From positions 1,302,001-1,366,000 of the forward strand of contig NZ_CP033367.1 in NCBI RefSeq assembly GCF_013170845.1: a stretch of DNA of 64,000 bases, written 5' to 3'. The DNA is from Mesorhizobium loti R88b (GTDB lineage Bacteria > Pseudomonadota > Alphaproteobacteria > Rhizobiales > Rhizobiaceae). Of this stretch, positions 25,368 through 33,458 are shown piece after piece. A model generated the notes under the pieces. It searched no databases. It was not told where the DNA came from and saw nothing but the letters and a program-made list of their open reading frames with translations. The position numbers were made by a program, and so were the translations under genes. The number at the start of each line of letters is the position of its first letter. The stretch's first letter is position 1.

Positions 25368-26249
25368 TCAATCGCCTAACGGCAGGCGGGGATCGTCGAC
25401 CTTCAGCGTGTTCACGCTCTGCTTGATGCGGCGCAAATTCTCCAGCACCTTGGGCCCACGCGCCTCGGCAACCGATGTCACGATCATGTCGACGATCGCC
25501 AGCAGCGCGTAGCGTGACGATGTCGGCTTGTAGATGTTGCCGTCCTCGAGCGGCTGCAGATGGATGACCGTGTCGGCGGCCTTTGCCAGCGCCGAATCGG
25601 GTGCAGTGACGGCGATCGTGGTGGCGCCATATTGCTGGGCGACCTGCACCGCCTCTATGACCGAGCGCGCATAGCCTGACACCGAAAAGGCGACCAGCGT
25701 GGTGTCTGGTGTGGCAACGGCGGCGTACATGCGCTGCAACTGGCCATCTATCTGCGCCAGCACCGGCAGGCCGAGCCGAAACAGCCGGTTCTGCATTTCG
25801 GTCGCCATCATCGACGAGATGCCGCCGGAGCCGATGCACAGCACATTGCCCGACGTCGCCAGCCGCTCGGCGACAGCGACCAGCGTCGTCATATCGAGGT
25901 TCTCGCTGGCGCGCTGGATGGCTGAGATCGCCGCTTCGGTGATGGCCGAGGCGATGCGCTGCTCGCGGGCGTCGCGGCTCAGCGGTTCGGGCGAGAGATA
26001 CTGGCCGCCAATGGCGATGGCCTGCGCCAGGTAGAACTTGAAATCGCGCAGGCCCTCGCAGCCGAGATTGCGGCAGAAGCGGGTCACCGTCGGTTCGCTG
26101 ACCCCGACGCGCGCGGCAATCTCGGATATTGCCGCCTTGGAGGCGAAGTCGAGGTCGGACAGAACCAGGCTGGCCAGCCGGCGGTCCGATTTGGTGCCGT
26201 CCTGCGACATCAGCTGCAGCCGCGTGATGATGTCGGCCGGCGTTTTCAT
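25368..26249 (-). CDS. RpiR/MurR-family transcriptional regulator
   Basis: 293 residues: an N-terminal RpiR helix-turn-helix (AISEIAARVGVSEPTVTRFCRNLGCEGLRDFK, about 38-72) and a C-terminal SIS sugar-phosphate-binding domain (NVLCIGSGGISSMMA near 135, VAFSVSGYARSVIEA near 185). Such proteins sense phosphorylated sugars. It is the third gene of the SDR - ATPase - regulator run and probably controls the divergent ABC operon. Its start codon is the last ATG of a 20-bp tandem repeat and overlaps the stop of a 7-codon mini-ORF; it has no convincing ribosome site of its own. Confidence 0.9.
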   Translation of the reverse strand: MKTPADIITRLQLMSQDGTKSDRRLASLVLSDLDFASKAAISEIAARVGVSEPTVTRFCRNLGCEGLRDFKFYLAQAIAIGGQYLSPEPLSRDAREQRIASAITEAAISAIQRASENLDMTTLVAVAERLATSGNVLCIGSGGISSMMATEMQNRLFRLGLPVLAQIDGQLQRMYAAVATPDTTLVAFSVSGYARSVIEAVQVAQQYGATTIAVTAPDSALAKAADTVIHLQPLEDGNIYKPTSSRYALLAIVDMIVTSVAEARGPKVLENLRRIKQSVNTLKVDDPRLPLGD

Positions 26250-26324
26250 GCCCGTGTTTTCGTCTTCATGCCCGTATTTTCATCTTCATGTTTGTCGCTT
26301 CGTCTTCATGCCGTTGCCTTCGCA
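26245..26324 (-). repeat. Four 20-bp tandem repeats
   Basis: Exact 20-base periodicity: units 26245-26264, 26265-26284, 26285-26304 and 26305-26324. On the plus strand each begins TTCATG; the first two differ at only two positions (TTCATGCCCGTGTTTTCGTC versus the form with ATTTTCATC), and the later two are more diverged. The block lies between the ABC ATPase gene and the RpiR gene and each unit supplies one ATG on the minus strand. Confidence 0.9.
26246..26309 (-). promoter_or_regulatory. Chain of three overlapping 7-codon upstream ORFs leading into the RpiR gene
   Basis: Reading the minus strand, ATG 26309 encodes MKTKRQT and stops at 26286; ATG 26289 encodes MKMKIRA and stops at 26266; ATG 26269 encodes MKTKTRA and stops at 26246. 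Each TGA overlaps the next ATG as ATGA, and the last overlaps the RpiR start at 26249. Only the first mini-ORF has a ribosome site (CGAAGG, seven bases upstream). The regulator would then be translated by repeated reinitiation. All three peptides are strongly basic. Confidence 0.55.
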
Positions 26325-26334
26325 GGGGTAGGGT

Positions 26335-27402
26335 TTATAGCGGCAGGCCCGTCGCCTTGTCGAACAGATGGATGTTGCGGGGATCGACCGAGACCGGCAG
26401 CAGGTCGCCCGGCCTGACCGGCACCCGGTCGCGGAACACGGCGCGCACAGTGTCGGCGCCAATGGCGCCATAGACATGGGTCTCGGAACCGGTCGGCTCG
26501 ACGACATCCACCTTGAGCGCCATGGCATCGGCCGCTTCACCGATGATGAAGTGCTCGGGCCGGATGCCGGCCTCCACCGCGCTGCCCGCCGGCGCCGCCT
26601 TGCCGGCAAGCGCAAGCCGGCCGCCGCCAGCCGACTCGAACCAGGTCTTGTCGGGCGTTATCTTGAGAGCCCCGGACACAAAGCTCATCGATGGCGAGCC
26701 GAGGAAGCCGGCGACGAATTTGTTGGCCGGACGGTCATAAAGTTCCAGCGGCGCTCCCACCTGCTGGATCCTGCCGCGATCCATGACGACGATGCGGTCG
26801 GCCATGGTCATGGCCTCGATCTGGTCATGGGTGACATAGACGATTGTCGACTTCAGCCGCTGGTGCAGCGCCTTGATCTCGGTGCGCATCTGGACGCGCA
26901 ACTGTGCGTCGAGATTGGACAGCGGTTCATCGAACAGGAACACCGACGGCTCGCGCACAATGGCGCGGCCCATGGCAACGCGCTGGCGCTGGCCGCCCGA
27001 CAACTGCCGGGGATAACGGTCTAGATAGGAGAACAGGTTGAGAACGCCGGATGCCTTCTTGACCTTCCGGTCGATGGCCGCGCGGTTCTCGCCACGGATC
27101 TTCGGGCCAAAACCGATATTGTCGGATGCCTTCAAATGTGGAAACAGCGCATAGGACTGGAACACCATGGCGATGTTGCGCTGCTGTGGCGGCAATTCGT
27201 TGGCGCGCGTGCCGTCGATCAGGAGATCGCCTGATGTGATGGTCTCCAGGCCCGCCAGCATCCGCAGCAGGGTCGACTTGCCGCAGCCGGACGGGCCGAC
27301 CAGCACCACGAACTCGCCGCTCTTTATGTCGAGGCTGATGTTTTCCAGGATCTTGTGCTGCCCGAACGATTTCGACAGGTCGCGGAACTCGACGTCGGTC
27401 AT
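26335..27402 (-). CDS. Sugar-type ABC transporter ATPase (UgpC/MalK family)
   Basis: 355 residues. Walker A GPSGCGKST (about 37-45), signature LSGGQRQRVAMGRA (about 134), Walker B VFLFDEPLSNLD and switch HD in VTHDQIEAM, followed by a C-terminal TOBE-type domain (about 240-350) ending NIHLFDKATGLPL, as in carbohydrate importers. ATG 27402 is chosen because GGGAG lies seven bases upstream and the protein then starts MTDVEFRDLSKSFG. It serves the divergent binding protein and two permeases, and sits three bases after the SDR gene. Confidence 0.93.
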   Translation of the reverse strand: MTDVEFRDLSKSFGQHKILENISLDIKSGEFVVLVGPSGCGKSTLLRMLAGLETITSGDLLIDGTRANELPPQQRNIAMVFQSYALFPHLKASDNIGFGPKIRGENRAAIDRKVKKASGVLNLFSYLDRYPRQLSGGQRQRVAMGRAIVREPSVFLFDEPLSNLDAQLRVQMRTEIKALHQRLKSTIVYVTHDQIEAMTMADRIVVMDRGRIQQVGAPLELYDRPANKFVAGFLGSPSMSFVSGALKITPDKTWFESAGGGRLALAGKAAPAGSAVEAGIRPEHFIIGEAADAMALKVDVVEPTGSETHVYGAIGADTVRAVFRDRVPVRPGDLLPVSVDPRNIHLFDKATGLPL

Positions 27403-27404
27403 GG

Positions 27405-28175
27405 TTACGCTCCCAAAATGTCGTCGATGAACGGCAGGCACCCGGCGGTCAGTCCGGCGTCCACGGGCATCACCACGCCTGTTATGCCCGATGCGCGATC
27501 CGATGCAAGGAAAGCCACCGCTTCCGCCACTTCCGCGGCATTGACGATGCGGCCGAGCGGATAGAGCCGCTGCAGCTTGCCAAGGATTTCAGGGTCCTTG
27601 GCAAGGCGATGGTCCCAAGCGGCGGTGCGGATCGATCCCGGACAGACGACATTGGCGCGCACGCCGCTGCGGCCAAGCTCGACGGCGATCGATTTGGCAT
27701 AGGCGTTGATGCCGGCCTTGGCCGCGGCGTAGGCGGGATTGCCGAAATGCGCGATGGCATTGACGGAAGAGATGAAGACGACACTGCCTGAACCGCGTGC
27801 GGCCATCGCCTTCACCAGTGGGTCGGCGAAAGTCATCACCCCGGTCAGATTGAGGTCGAGCTCGTGCTCTATTCTGTCGGCGTCGAGCGCGGCAAGCGTC
27901 TCGGCACGTGTCCAGCCGGCATTGTTGATCAGGATGTCGGGCACGCCGTCCTTGTCCAGCACAGCGGCGATCCCCGCCTCGATGGAAGCCCGGTCGAGAA
28001 GGTTGAAGACATGGTGCGAGGCAAGGTGCGGGCTTGCCAGCGCCTCCTCGGACTGGTCGCAGCCCACCACGCGGGCGCCCCTATCGGCCAGCAGCGCGAC
28101 AATCGCCGAGCCAAGGCCGCCGCCGGCCCCTGTGACAACGGCAGTCCTGCCTTCGAATTCGGCTCTCGAAACCAC
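27405..28175 (-). CDS. Short-chain dehydrogenase/reductase
   Basis: 256 residues of the classical SDR family. NAD(P)-binding TGAGGGLG (about 15-22), NNAG in DILINNAGWTRAE (about 83), catalytic Ser in FISSVNAI (about 134) and YAAAK (about 148-152). It oxidises or reduces a sugar, polyol or similar alcohol; in this transporter cluster a sugar alcohol or acid is plausible but unproven. GTG 28175 is supported by GGAGGAG seven bases upstream. It heads the minus-strand run SDR - ATPase - RpiR. Confidence 0.9.
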   Translation of the reverse strand: MVSRAEFEGRTAVVTGAGGGLGSAIVALLADRGARVVGCDQSEEALASPHLASHHVFNLLDRASIEAGIAAVLDKDGVPDILINNAGWTRAETLAALDADRIEHELDLNLTGVMTFADPLVKAMAARGSGSVVFISSVNAIAHFGNPAYAAAKAGINAYAKSIAVELGRSGVRANVVCPGSIRTAAWDHRLAKDPEILGKLQRLYPLGRIVNAAEVAEAVAFLASDRASGITGVVMPVDAGLTAGCLPFIDDILGA

Positions 28176-28234
28176 AGGGACGCTCCTCCAGCATGTCAGG
28201 CGGATGGCGGCAGGCTACCGAATAGAATGTAATT

Positions 28235-28255
28235 AAGCAACACGATAATCTGCTT
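28235..28255. promoter_or_regulatory. Candidate operator in the divergent ABC promoter region
   Basis: AAGCA and TGCTT form an inverted pair separated by 11 AT-rich bases (ACACGATAATC), midway between the SDR gene and the binding-protein gene. The position suits RpiR control of both directions, but the arms are only five bases. Confidence 0.25.
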
Positions 28256-28358
28256 GCGTGCGGGCAATTCATCGATAATGTAGGAAAGTCACATAAATCT
28301 GGCGCCAGCCATCGGCGTCAGGGGCGCATATGCGCGGACCAAAAATGGGAGAGATCAG

Positions 28359-29591
28359 ATGAGCCTTGCCAAATGGACTGTCGGCCTGATGGCCGGAATG
28401 AGCATGCTGGCCTTCGCGGCGCAGGCGGAAGCGGGTGAAGTGCGCGTCACTGTCGCGGAATACAGCGCCAAGACCGGCCCGTATTTCGAAGCGGTGAAGA
28501 AGGAATTCGAGGCCGCCAATCCGGGCATCACCGTCAAGTTCGAAGTCGTGCCGTGGGATGTGCTGCTGCAGAAGCTGACAACCGACATCACCGCCGGCAC
28601 CAATGCGGATCTGTCGATCATCGGTACACGCTGGCTGATCGACTTCGTGCAGCAGGATGTCGCCGAGCCGCTCGACGGCTATATCACGCCCGAATTCAAG
28701 GGCCGCTTCATCGAGACCTTCCTGTCGCCATCGATCATGGGCGGCAAGACCTACGGCCTGCCGATCGCGGCTTCGGCGCGCGCCATGTATTACAACAAAG
28801 ACCTGTTCGAGAAGGCCGGCATTGCCAAGCCACCGGCGACCTGGACCGAGTTGCAGGATGATGCGCGCAAGATCAAGGCGCTGGGTTCCGGCACCTTCGG
28901 GTTCGGCCTGCAGGGCAAGGAGATCGAGACCGACGTCTATTACTACTACGCTATGTGGTCGCAGGGCACCGAGATCCTCAACAAGGATGGTACGTCGGGC
29001 CTCGGCACGCCGGGCGCGCTCGAAGCCGCCAAGCTCTACAAGTCGATGATCGACGAAGGGCTGACCGAACCGGGCGTCACATCCAACAACCGCGAGGATG
29101 TGCAGAACCTGTTCAAGCAGGGCAAGGTCGGCATGATGATCACCGCGCCTTTCCTGTCCAACCAGATCAAGGATGAGGCACCGACCCTGAAATATGGCGT
29201 CGCTGCCATCCCGGCCGGTCCGACAGGCGCGCGCGGCACCTATGGCGTCACCGATTCCATGATCATGTTCAAGAACTCCAAGAACAAGGACGAGGCCTGG
29301 AAGCTGATGGACTTCCTGTTCACCAAGGAGCAGCGCGCCAAGTTCACGCAAGGCGAAGGCTTCCTGCCGGTGAACAAGGAAGAGGCCAAGATGGACTATT
29401 ACGTCAACAATGCGGATCTGGCCGCCTTCACAGCGCTGCTGCCCGACGCCCGCTTCGCGCCGGTCATTCCGGGCTGGGAAGAAGTTGCCCAGATCACGTC
29501 GGATGCGATGCAGAAGATCTATCTCGGCGGCGACCCCGAGGCAGGCCTGAAGGACGCTGCGGCCAAGGCCAATGCAGTGCTGAAGAAGTAG
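28359..29591 (+). CDS. Sugar-type ABC transporter substrate-binding protein (family 1)
   Basis: 410 residues. Signal peptide of about 25 residues (KWTVGLMAGMSMLAFAAQAEA), then the family 1 fold: EVRVTVAEYSAKTGPYFEAV, ADLSIIGTRWLIDFVQQ, GKTYGLPIAASARAMYYNK and DEAWKLMDFLFTKEQ. Periplasmic receptor of the operon with the two downstream permeases. Upstream is AGAGAT. The ligand cannot be read from the sequence; family and SIS-type regulator point to a carbohydrate or derivative. A 480-base gap with a palindromic repeat separates it from the permeases. Confidence 0.92.
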   Translation: MSLAKWTVGLMAGMSMLAFAAQAEAGEVRVTVAEYSAKTGPYFEAVKKEFEAANPGITVKFEVVPWDVLLQKLTTDITAGTNADLSIIGTRWLIDFVQQDVAEPLDGYITPEFKGRFIETFLSPSIMGGKTYGLPIAASARAMYYNKDLFEKAGIAKPPATWTELQDDARKIKALGSGTFGFGLQGKEIETDVYYYYAMWSQGTEILNKDGTSGLGTPGALEAAKLYKSMIDEGLTEPGVTSNNREDVQNLFKQGKVGMMITAPFLSNQIKDEAPTLKYGVAAIPAGPTGARGTYGVTDSMIMFKNSKNKDEAWKLMDFLFTKEQRAKFTQGEGFLPVNKEEAKMDYYVNNADLAAFTALLPDARFAPVIPGWEEVAQITSDAMQKIYLGGDPEAGLKDAAAKANAVLKK

Positions 29592-30074
29592 CTCAACAAA
29601 TAGGGCGTATCTCCCTGCGCCCGTGGCGCGCCCCAGACTCAGGCGGGGCGCGCCACATCTTGCAGCAGAAAGATAGTTCGTCGATGTCAGCCCTGCTCCA
29701 GCCAGGCTCCTTTCCTCTCCCTCCGGAGGGGGGAGAGGTGGCTCGGCGAAGCCGAGACGGAGTGGGGGAACCACCTGGCAACCGCCACGAACGGACATAG
29801 CAAGGGCACTGGGCGCAAGCATAGCCTCGTATTTCGCCCCAAAGGGTCGACCCCCACTCCGTCGAGCTTCGCTCGACACCTCTCCCCCGATCGACGGGGG
29901 AGAGGAAAGGCCCCTTCCGCGACTGTTGCGGGAGATGGGTAGGCAGGTGAGGGACAGCGCCGATGCTTGCAAGGAATGCTGAAGCCGTGTCCTGAGAAGA
30001 ACGGAGCGGGATTAAGTTAATCTGTTAAGCCAACGCAATCCAATCTCCACCCGCAACGCGGTACAAACCAGCCG
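29592..30074. other. Spacer within the ABC operon, no gene seen
   Basis: The first 100 bases contain GGCGCGCC-type inverted pairs (GCGCGCCCCAG / GGCGGGGCGCGCC) just after the binding-protein stop, the middle is the palindromic repeat at 29708-29911, and the last 160 bases hold no recognisable element. Frames here are shadows. No good ribosome site precedes the permease ATG at 30075. Confidence 0.6.
29708..29911. repeat. Palindromic intergenic repeat, RIME-like
   Basis: Two inverted arms, about 29708-29772 and 29851-29911, share the order CCTTTCCTCTCCC hairpin, GGGGAGAGGTG, a variable small hairpin (GCTCGGCGAAGCCGAG on the left, TCGAGCTTCGCTCGA on the right) and ACGGAGTGGGGG. The variable hairpin keeps its pairing while its bases differ, as in mosaic elements. 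It separates the binding-protein gene from the permease genes. Confidence 0.8.
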
Positions 30075-30944
30075 ATGCAAAATCGTTTCTTGCCCTATCT
30101 CCTGACCTTGCCCAGCCTGTTCCTGGCGGCGGTGGTCATCTTCTGGCCGGTCTGGGATCTGATCCAGATCGCGACGCATGACGTCAACCGATTCGGCCAG
30201 CTGCGCGAGTTCAGCGGCCTTGCCAATTTCGCGGCACTTGCCGCCGATCCGGACTTCGGGGCGGCACTCTGGCGCACCGGCCTATGGACCGTGCTGGTGG
30301 TTGGCGGCGCGCTGCTGCTGTCGGTTCCGGTGGCGATGATCCTCAACACCGATTTCTATGGCCGCGGCATTGCCCGTGTCATCATCATGCTGCCCTGGGC
30401 GGTGTCGCTGACCATGACGGCGGTGGTCTGGCGTTGGGCGCTGAGCGGCGAAAGCGGCATGCTGAATTCGGCGCTGCTTGGCCTCGGCATCATCGACCAC
30501 AACATCCAGTGGCTGGCGCAGGCCAGCACCGCCTTCCCGATGCAGGTGCTGATCGGCATATTGGTGACGGTGCCGTTCACCACGACGATCTTCCTCGGCG
30601 GCCTGTCGTCGATCCCGGACGATCTCTACGAGGCGGCGGCGCTCGAAGGGGCGACGCCGTTGCAGCAGTTCCGCGAGATCACCTTTCCGCTCTTAAAACC
30701 GTTCATCAACATCGCCATCGTGCTCAACACCATCTACGTCTTCAACTCGTTCCCGATCATCTGGGTGATGACACAGGGCGGTCCGGCCAATTCCACCGAC
30801 ATCCTGGTCACCCACCTCTACAAGCTCGCCTTCCGCATCGGCAAACTGGGCGAGGCGTCGGCGGTGTCGCTGGTGATGTTCGCCATATTGCTGGTCTTCA
30901 CCATGATCTATGTGCGGTTGGCGATGCGGGAGCAGCGCGCATGA
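30075..30944 (+). CDS. Sugar-type ABC transporter permease, MalF-like
   Basis: 289 residues with six membrane helices. The first helix ([21 protein letters not shown]) is typical of MalF/UgpA-type permeases, and the EAA loop that contacts the ATPase is [25 protein letters not shown] near residue 190. ATG 30075; its stop overlaps the next permease start by four bases (ATGA). It belongs with the binding protein at 28359 and the ATPase on the other strand. Confidence 0.93.
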   Translation: MQNRFLPYLLTLPSLFLAAVVIFWPVWDLIQIATHDVNRFGQLREFSGLANFAALAADPDFGAALWRTGLWTVLVVGGALLLSVPVAMILNTDFYGRGIARVIIMLPWAVSLTMTAVVWRWALSGESGMLNSALLGLGIIDHNIQWLAQASTAFPMQVLIGILVTVPFTTTIFLGGLSSIPDDLYEAAALEGATPLQQFREITFPLLKPFINIAIVLNTIYVFNSFPIIWVMTQGGPANSTDILVTHLYKLAFRIGKLGEASAVSLVMFAILLVFTMIYVRLAMREQRA

Positions 30945-31765
30945 CGCCTAAGCTGAAACGCACCATCATCGCCTGGCTGCTGCTGGCGCCGCTGATCGTG
31001 GTGACGATCTTTCCCTTCGCGGTAATGTTCCTGACCGCGGTCAAGCCAAGGCAGGAAGTGTTGTCGCCGACATGGTGGCCGAGCGAGTTCCGCTGGTCCA
31101 ACTTTTCCGACATGTGGGTGGCGACCGGTTTCGGCCGGGCGCTGGCCAATTCGCTCTATGTCTCGGTCATCGCCACTGTCGGTGCGATCCTCATCTCCGT
31201 TCCCGCCGCCTACGCCATGTCGCGCTTTCGCTTTGCCGGCTACGGCGCCTTCCGCCAGTTCCTGCTGATCTCGCAGATGATCTCGCCGATCGTGCTGGTG
31301 CTCGGCCTGTTCCGGCTGATGGCCGCCTGGGGGCTGGTCGAATCGACCACGGCGCTTGGTTTCATCTACATGGCCTTCAACGTCGCCTTCACCGTGTGGA
31401 TGCTGCAGAGCTATTTCGACACCATTCCGCGCGATCTCGAAGAGGCGGCCTGGATGGAAGGCGCCGGCCGCTGGCTGACATTGCGCAAAGTGTTCCTGCC
31501 GCTCTGCTTGCCGGCGATCGCAGTGACGGCGATCTTCACCTTCATCAACGCCTGGAACGAGTTCGTCGTCGCGCTGACCATGCTGCGGAGCCAGGAAAGC
31601 TATACGATGCCGATCCAGGTGTTCTCGCTGGTCGCTGGCCGCTATACGATCGAATGGCATCACGTCATGGCCGCCACGCTGCTGGCCACGCTGCCGGTAG
31701 CGATCCTGTTCATTTGGCTGCAGCGCTACCTCGTGCGCGGGCTGGCGCTTGGGGCGGTCAAATAG
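30941..31765 (+). CDS. Sugar-type ABC transporter permease, MalG-like
   Basis: 274 residues with six membrane helices and the EAA loop [21 protein letters not shown] near residue 165. The opening ends in [13 protein letters not shown], as in MalG/UgpE permeases. It starts at 30941 within the stop of the first permease gene; a much longer open frame upstream is antisense-like shadow. An M81 peptidase gene follows 20 bases later. Confidence 0.93.
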   Translation: MTPKLKRTIIAWLLLAPLIVVTIFPFAVMFLTAVKPRQEVLSPTWWPSEFRWSNFSDMWVATGFGRALANSLYVSVIATVGAILISVPAAYAMSRFRFAGYGAFRQFLLISQMISPIVLVLGLFRLMAAWGLVESTTALGFIYMAFNVAFTVWMLQSYFDTIPRDLEEAAWMEGAGRWLTLRKVFLPLCLPAIAVTAIFTFINAWNEFVVALTMLRSQESYTMPIQVFSLVAGRYTIEWHHVMAATLLATLPVAILFIWLQRYLVRGLALGAVK

Positions 31766-31785
31766 CAATTCCAGGAAAACTGTGC

Positions 31786-33261
31786 ATGCGCATCTTCACC
31801 GCCTCGCTGGCGACCGAAACCAACACCTTCTCGCCGGTGCCGACAGACCGGGCCTCGTTCGAGATGGCGTTCTATGCCGGACCGAACAAGCATCCGGAGA
31901 CACCGACGCTGTGTTCCTCGCCGATCGTCGCCTTACGTCGGCGCGCGGTGGCTGAGGGCTTGACCGTCATCGAAGGCACCGCGACATGGGCGGAGCCCGG
32001 CGGCCTGGTACAGCGGCAGACCTATGAGGCACTGCGCGACGAGATCCTCGACCAGTTGAGGGCAGCGTTACCGGTCGATGCGGTCATCCTCGGCCTGCAC
32101 GGCGCCATGGTGGCGCAGGGCTATGACGATTGCGAAGGCGATCTGCTGGAAAATGTGCGGACGATCGTCGGGCCTGGAGTGGTGATCGCTTCCGAGTTCG
32201 ATCCGCACAGCCATCTGACGCCGAAGCGCGTGGCGGCGTGCGATATCATGGCCTATTTCCTCGAATTCCCGCACACCGATTTCTATGAGCGCGGCGAGCA
32301 TGTCGTCGAACTTGGGCTGGCGGCCGCTCGCGGCGAGATCAAGCCTGTCATCTCGACCTTCGACTGCCGGATGATCCAGGTGCTGCCCACCAGCCGCGAG
32401 CCGATGCGCTCCTTCGTCGACCGCATCAAGGCGCTGCACGGCAAGGACGGCGTGTTGTCGGTCTCGGTCATCCACGGCTTCATGGCGGCCGATGTGCCGG
32501 AAATGGGCACGCGCATCCTCGTCGTCACCGACAACGACAAGGCCAAGGGCGATGCACTGGCGGAGCGGCTGGGACGCGAGCTTTACGCGCTACGCGAAAA
32601 GACGGCGATGACGATGCTGAACACCGATGACGGCATCGACCGGGCGCTGACCGTCCACGCTGAAAATCCGGGCAAGCCGGTGGTCATCGCCGACATCTGG
32701 GACAATCCCGGCGGCGGCGTCCCCGGTGACGGCACTTTCGTGCTGCGCCGGATGCTGGCACGGGGCCTGGACAGATTCGGTGTGGCGACGATCTGGGATC
32801 CGATCGCCGTGACCTTCTGCCTGGCGGCGGGCGAAGGCGCCGTCATCGACCTGCGCTTCGGCGGCAAGGCCGGCCCGCAGGCCGGCGAGCCGATCGACGC
32901 GCGCGTGCGTGTGCTGAAGGCCGTCAACGAGGGATGGCAGAGCTTCGGGCCGAGCCGGGTGACGCTTGGGCCGACCGCGCTGGTCCGCATCGAAGGCACC
33001 GAGGTCGACATCATCCTCAACACCAACCGCACCCAGACCTTCGAGCCGGACATCTTTTCCAACATCGGCGTCGATCCGCTCAGCAAGGACATCCTGCTGA
33101 TCAAGTCGACCAATCATTTCTACGCCGGCTTCGAGCCGATCGCGGCCGAGATCATCTACGTGACGGCGCCCAGTTCCTATCCGAGCAATCCGGCGGTGAC
33201 GGATTACAGGAAGCTGACGCGGCCGGTGTGGCCACGGGTGGCGGATCCTTGGAAAGTATAG
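31786..33261 (+). CDS. M81 family metallopeptidase (MlrC-like)
   Basis: 491 residues, the full two-part MlrC form: an N-terminal M81 domain with FTASLATETNTFSP, HGAMVAQGYDDCEGD near 100, EFDPHSHLT near 140 and FPHTDFYERG near 164, whose Asp and His residues bind zinc, and the C-terminal MlrC_C domain with DIWDNPGGGVPGDGT near 304 and STNHFYAGFEPIA. MlrC breaks down linearised microcystin, but most members act on unknown small amides or peptides. AGGA lies nine bases before ATG 31786. Its place in the ABC operon suggests that it acts on the imported compound. Confidence 0.9.
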   Translation: MRIFTASLATETNTFSPVPTDRASFEMAFYAGPNKHPETPTLCSSPIVALRRRAVAEGLTVIEGTATWAEPGGLVQRQTYEALRDEILDQLRAALPVDAVILGLHGAMVAQGYDDCEGDLLENVRTIVGPGVVIASEFDPHSHLTPKRVAACDIMAYFLEFPHTDFYERGEHVVELGLAAARGEIKPVISTFDCRMIQVLPTSREPMRSFVDRIKALHGKDGVLSVSVIHGFMAADVPEMGTRILVVTDNDKAKGDALAERLGRELYALREKTAMTMLNTDDGIDRALTVHAENPGKPVVIADIWDNPGGGVPGDGTFVLRRMLARGLDRFGVATIWDPIAVTFCLAAGEGAVIDLRFGGKAGPQAGEPIDARVRVLKAVNEGWQSFGPSRVTLGPTALVRIEGTEVDIILNTNRTQTFEPDIFSNIGVDPLSKDILLIKSTNHFYAGFEPIAAEIIYVTAPSSYPSNPAVTDYRKLTRPVWPRVADPWKV

Positions 33262-33264
33262 GGT

Positions 33265-33456
33265 TCTTCCTTCTCCCCTTGCGGGAGAAGGTGGCCTCGC
33301 GAAGCGAGGTCGGATGAGGGGTGTTCCAGCTTGGCGCCATCGCTCGCAAAGCACGACAGAGCCTCTCGCCAACGCCTCACTCCGCTGGAGCACCCCTCAA
33401 CCGTCTCGGCGCTCCGCGCCGATCCACCTTCTCCCGCAAGGGGAGAAGGAAGAGGG
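33265..33456. repeat. Palindromic intergenic repeat, RIME-like
   Basis: Inverted arms at 33265-33328 and 33386-33456 share TCTTCCTTCTCCCCTTGCGG, GAGAAGGTGG, a variable hairpin (CCTCGCGAAGCGAGG on the left, TCGGCGCTCCGCGCCGA on the right) and GATGAGGGGTG / TTGAGGGGTG. Same plan as the element at 29708-29911. It fills the whole space between the convergent M81 and M3 peptidase genes and probably serves as the transcript end for both. Confidence 0.82.
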
Positions 33457-33458
33457 CG

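Noticed and set aside
28269..29972. Reverse open frame of 567 codons over the sugar-binding protein gene
   Set aside because: Opposite a well-supported gene and running through the palindromic repeat; no ribosome site or known domain.
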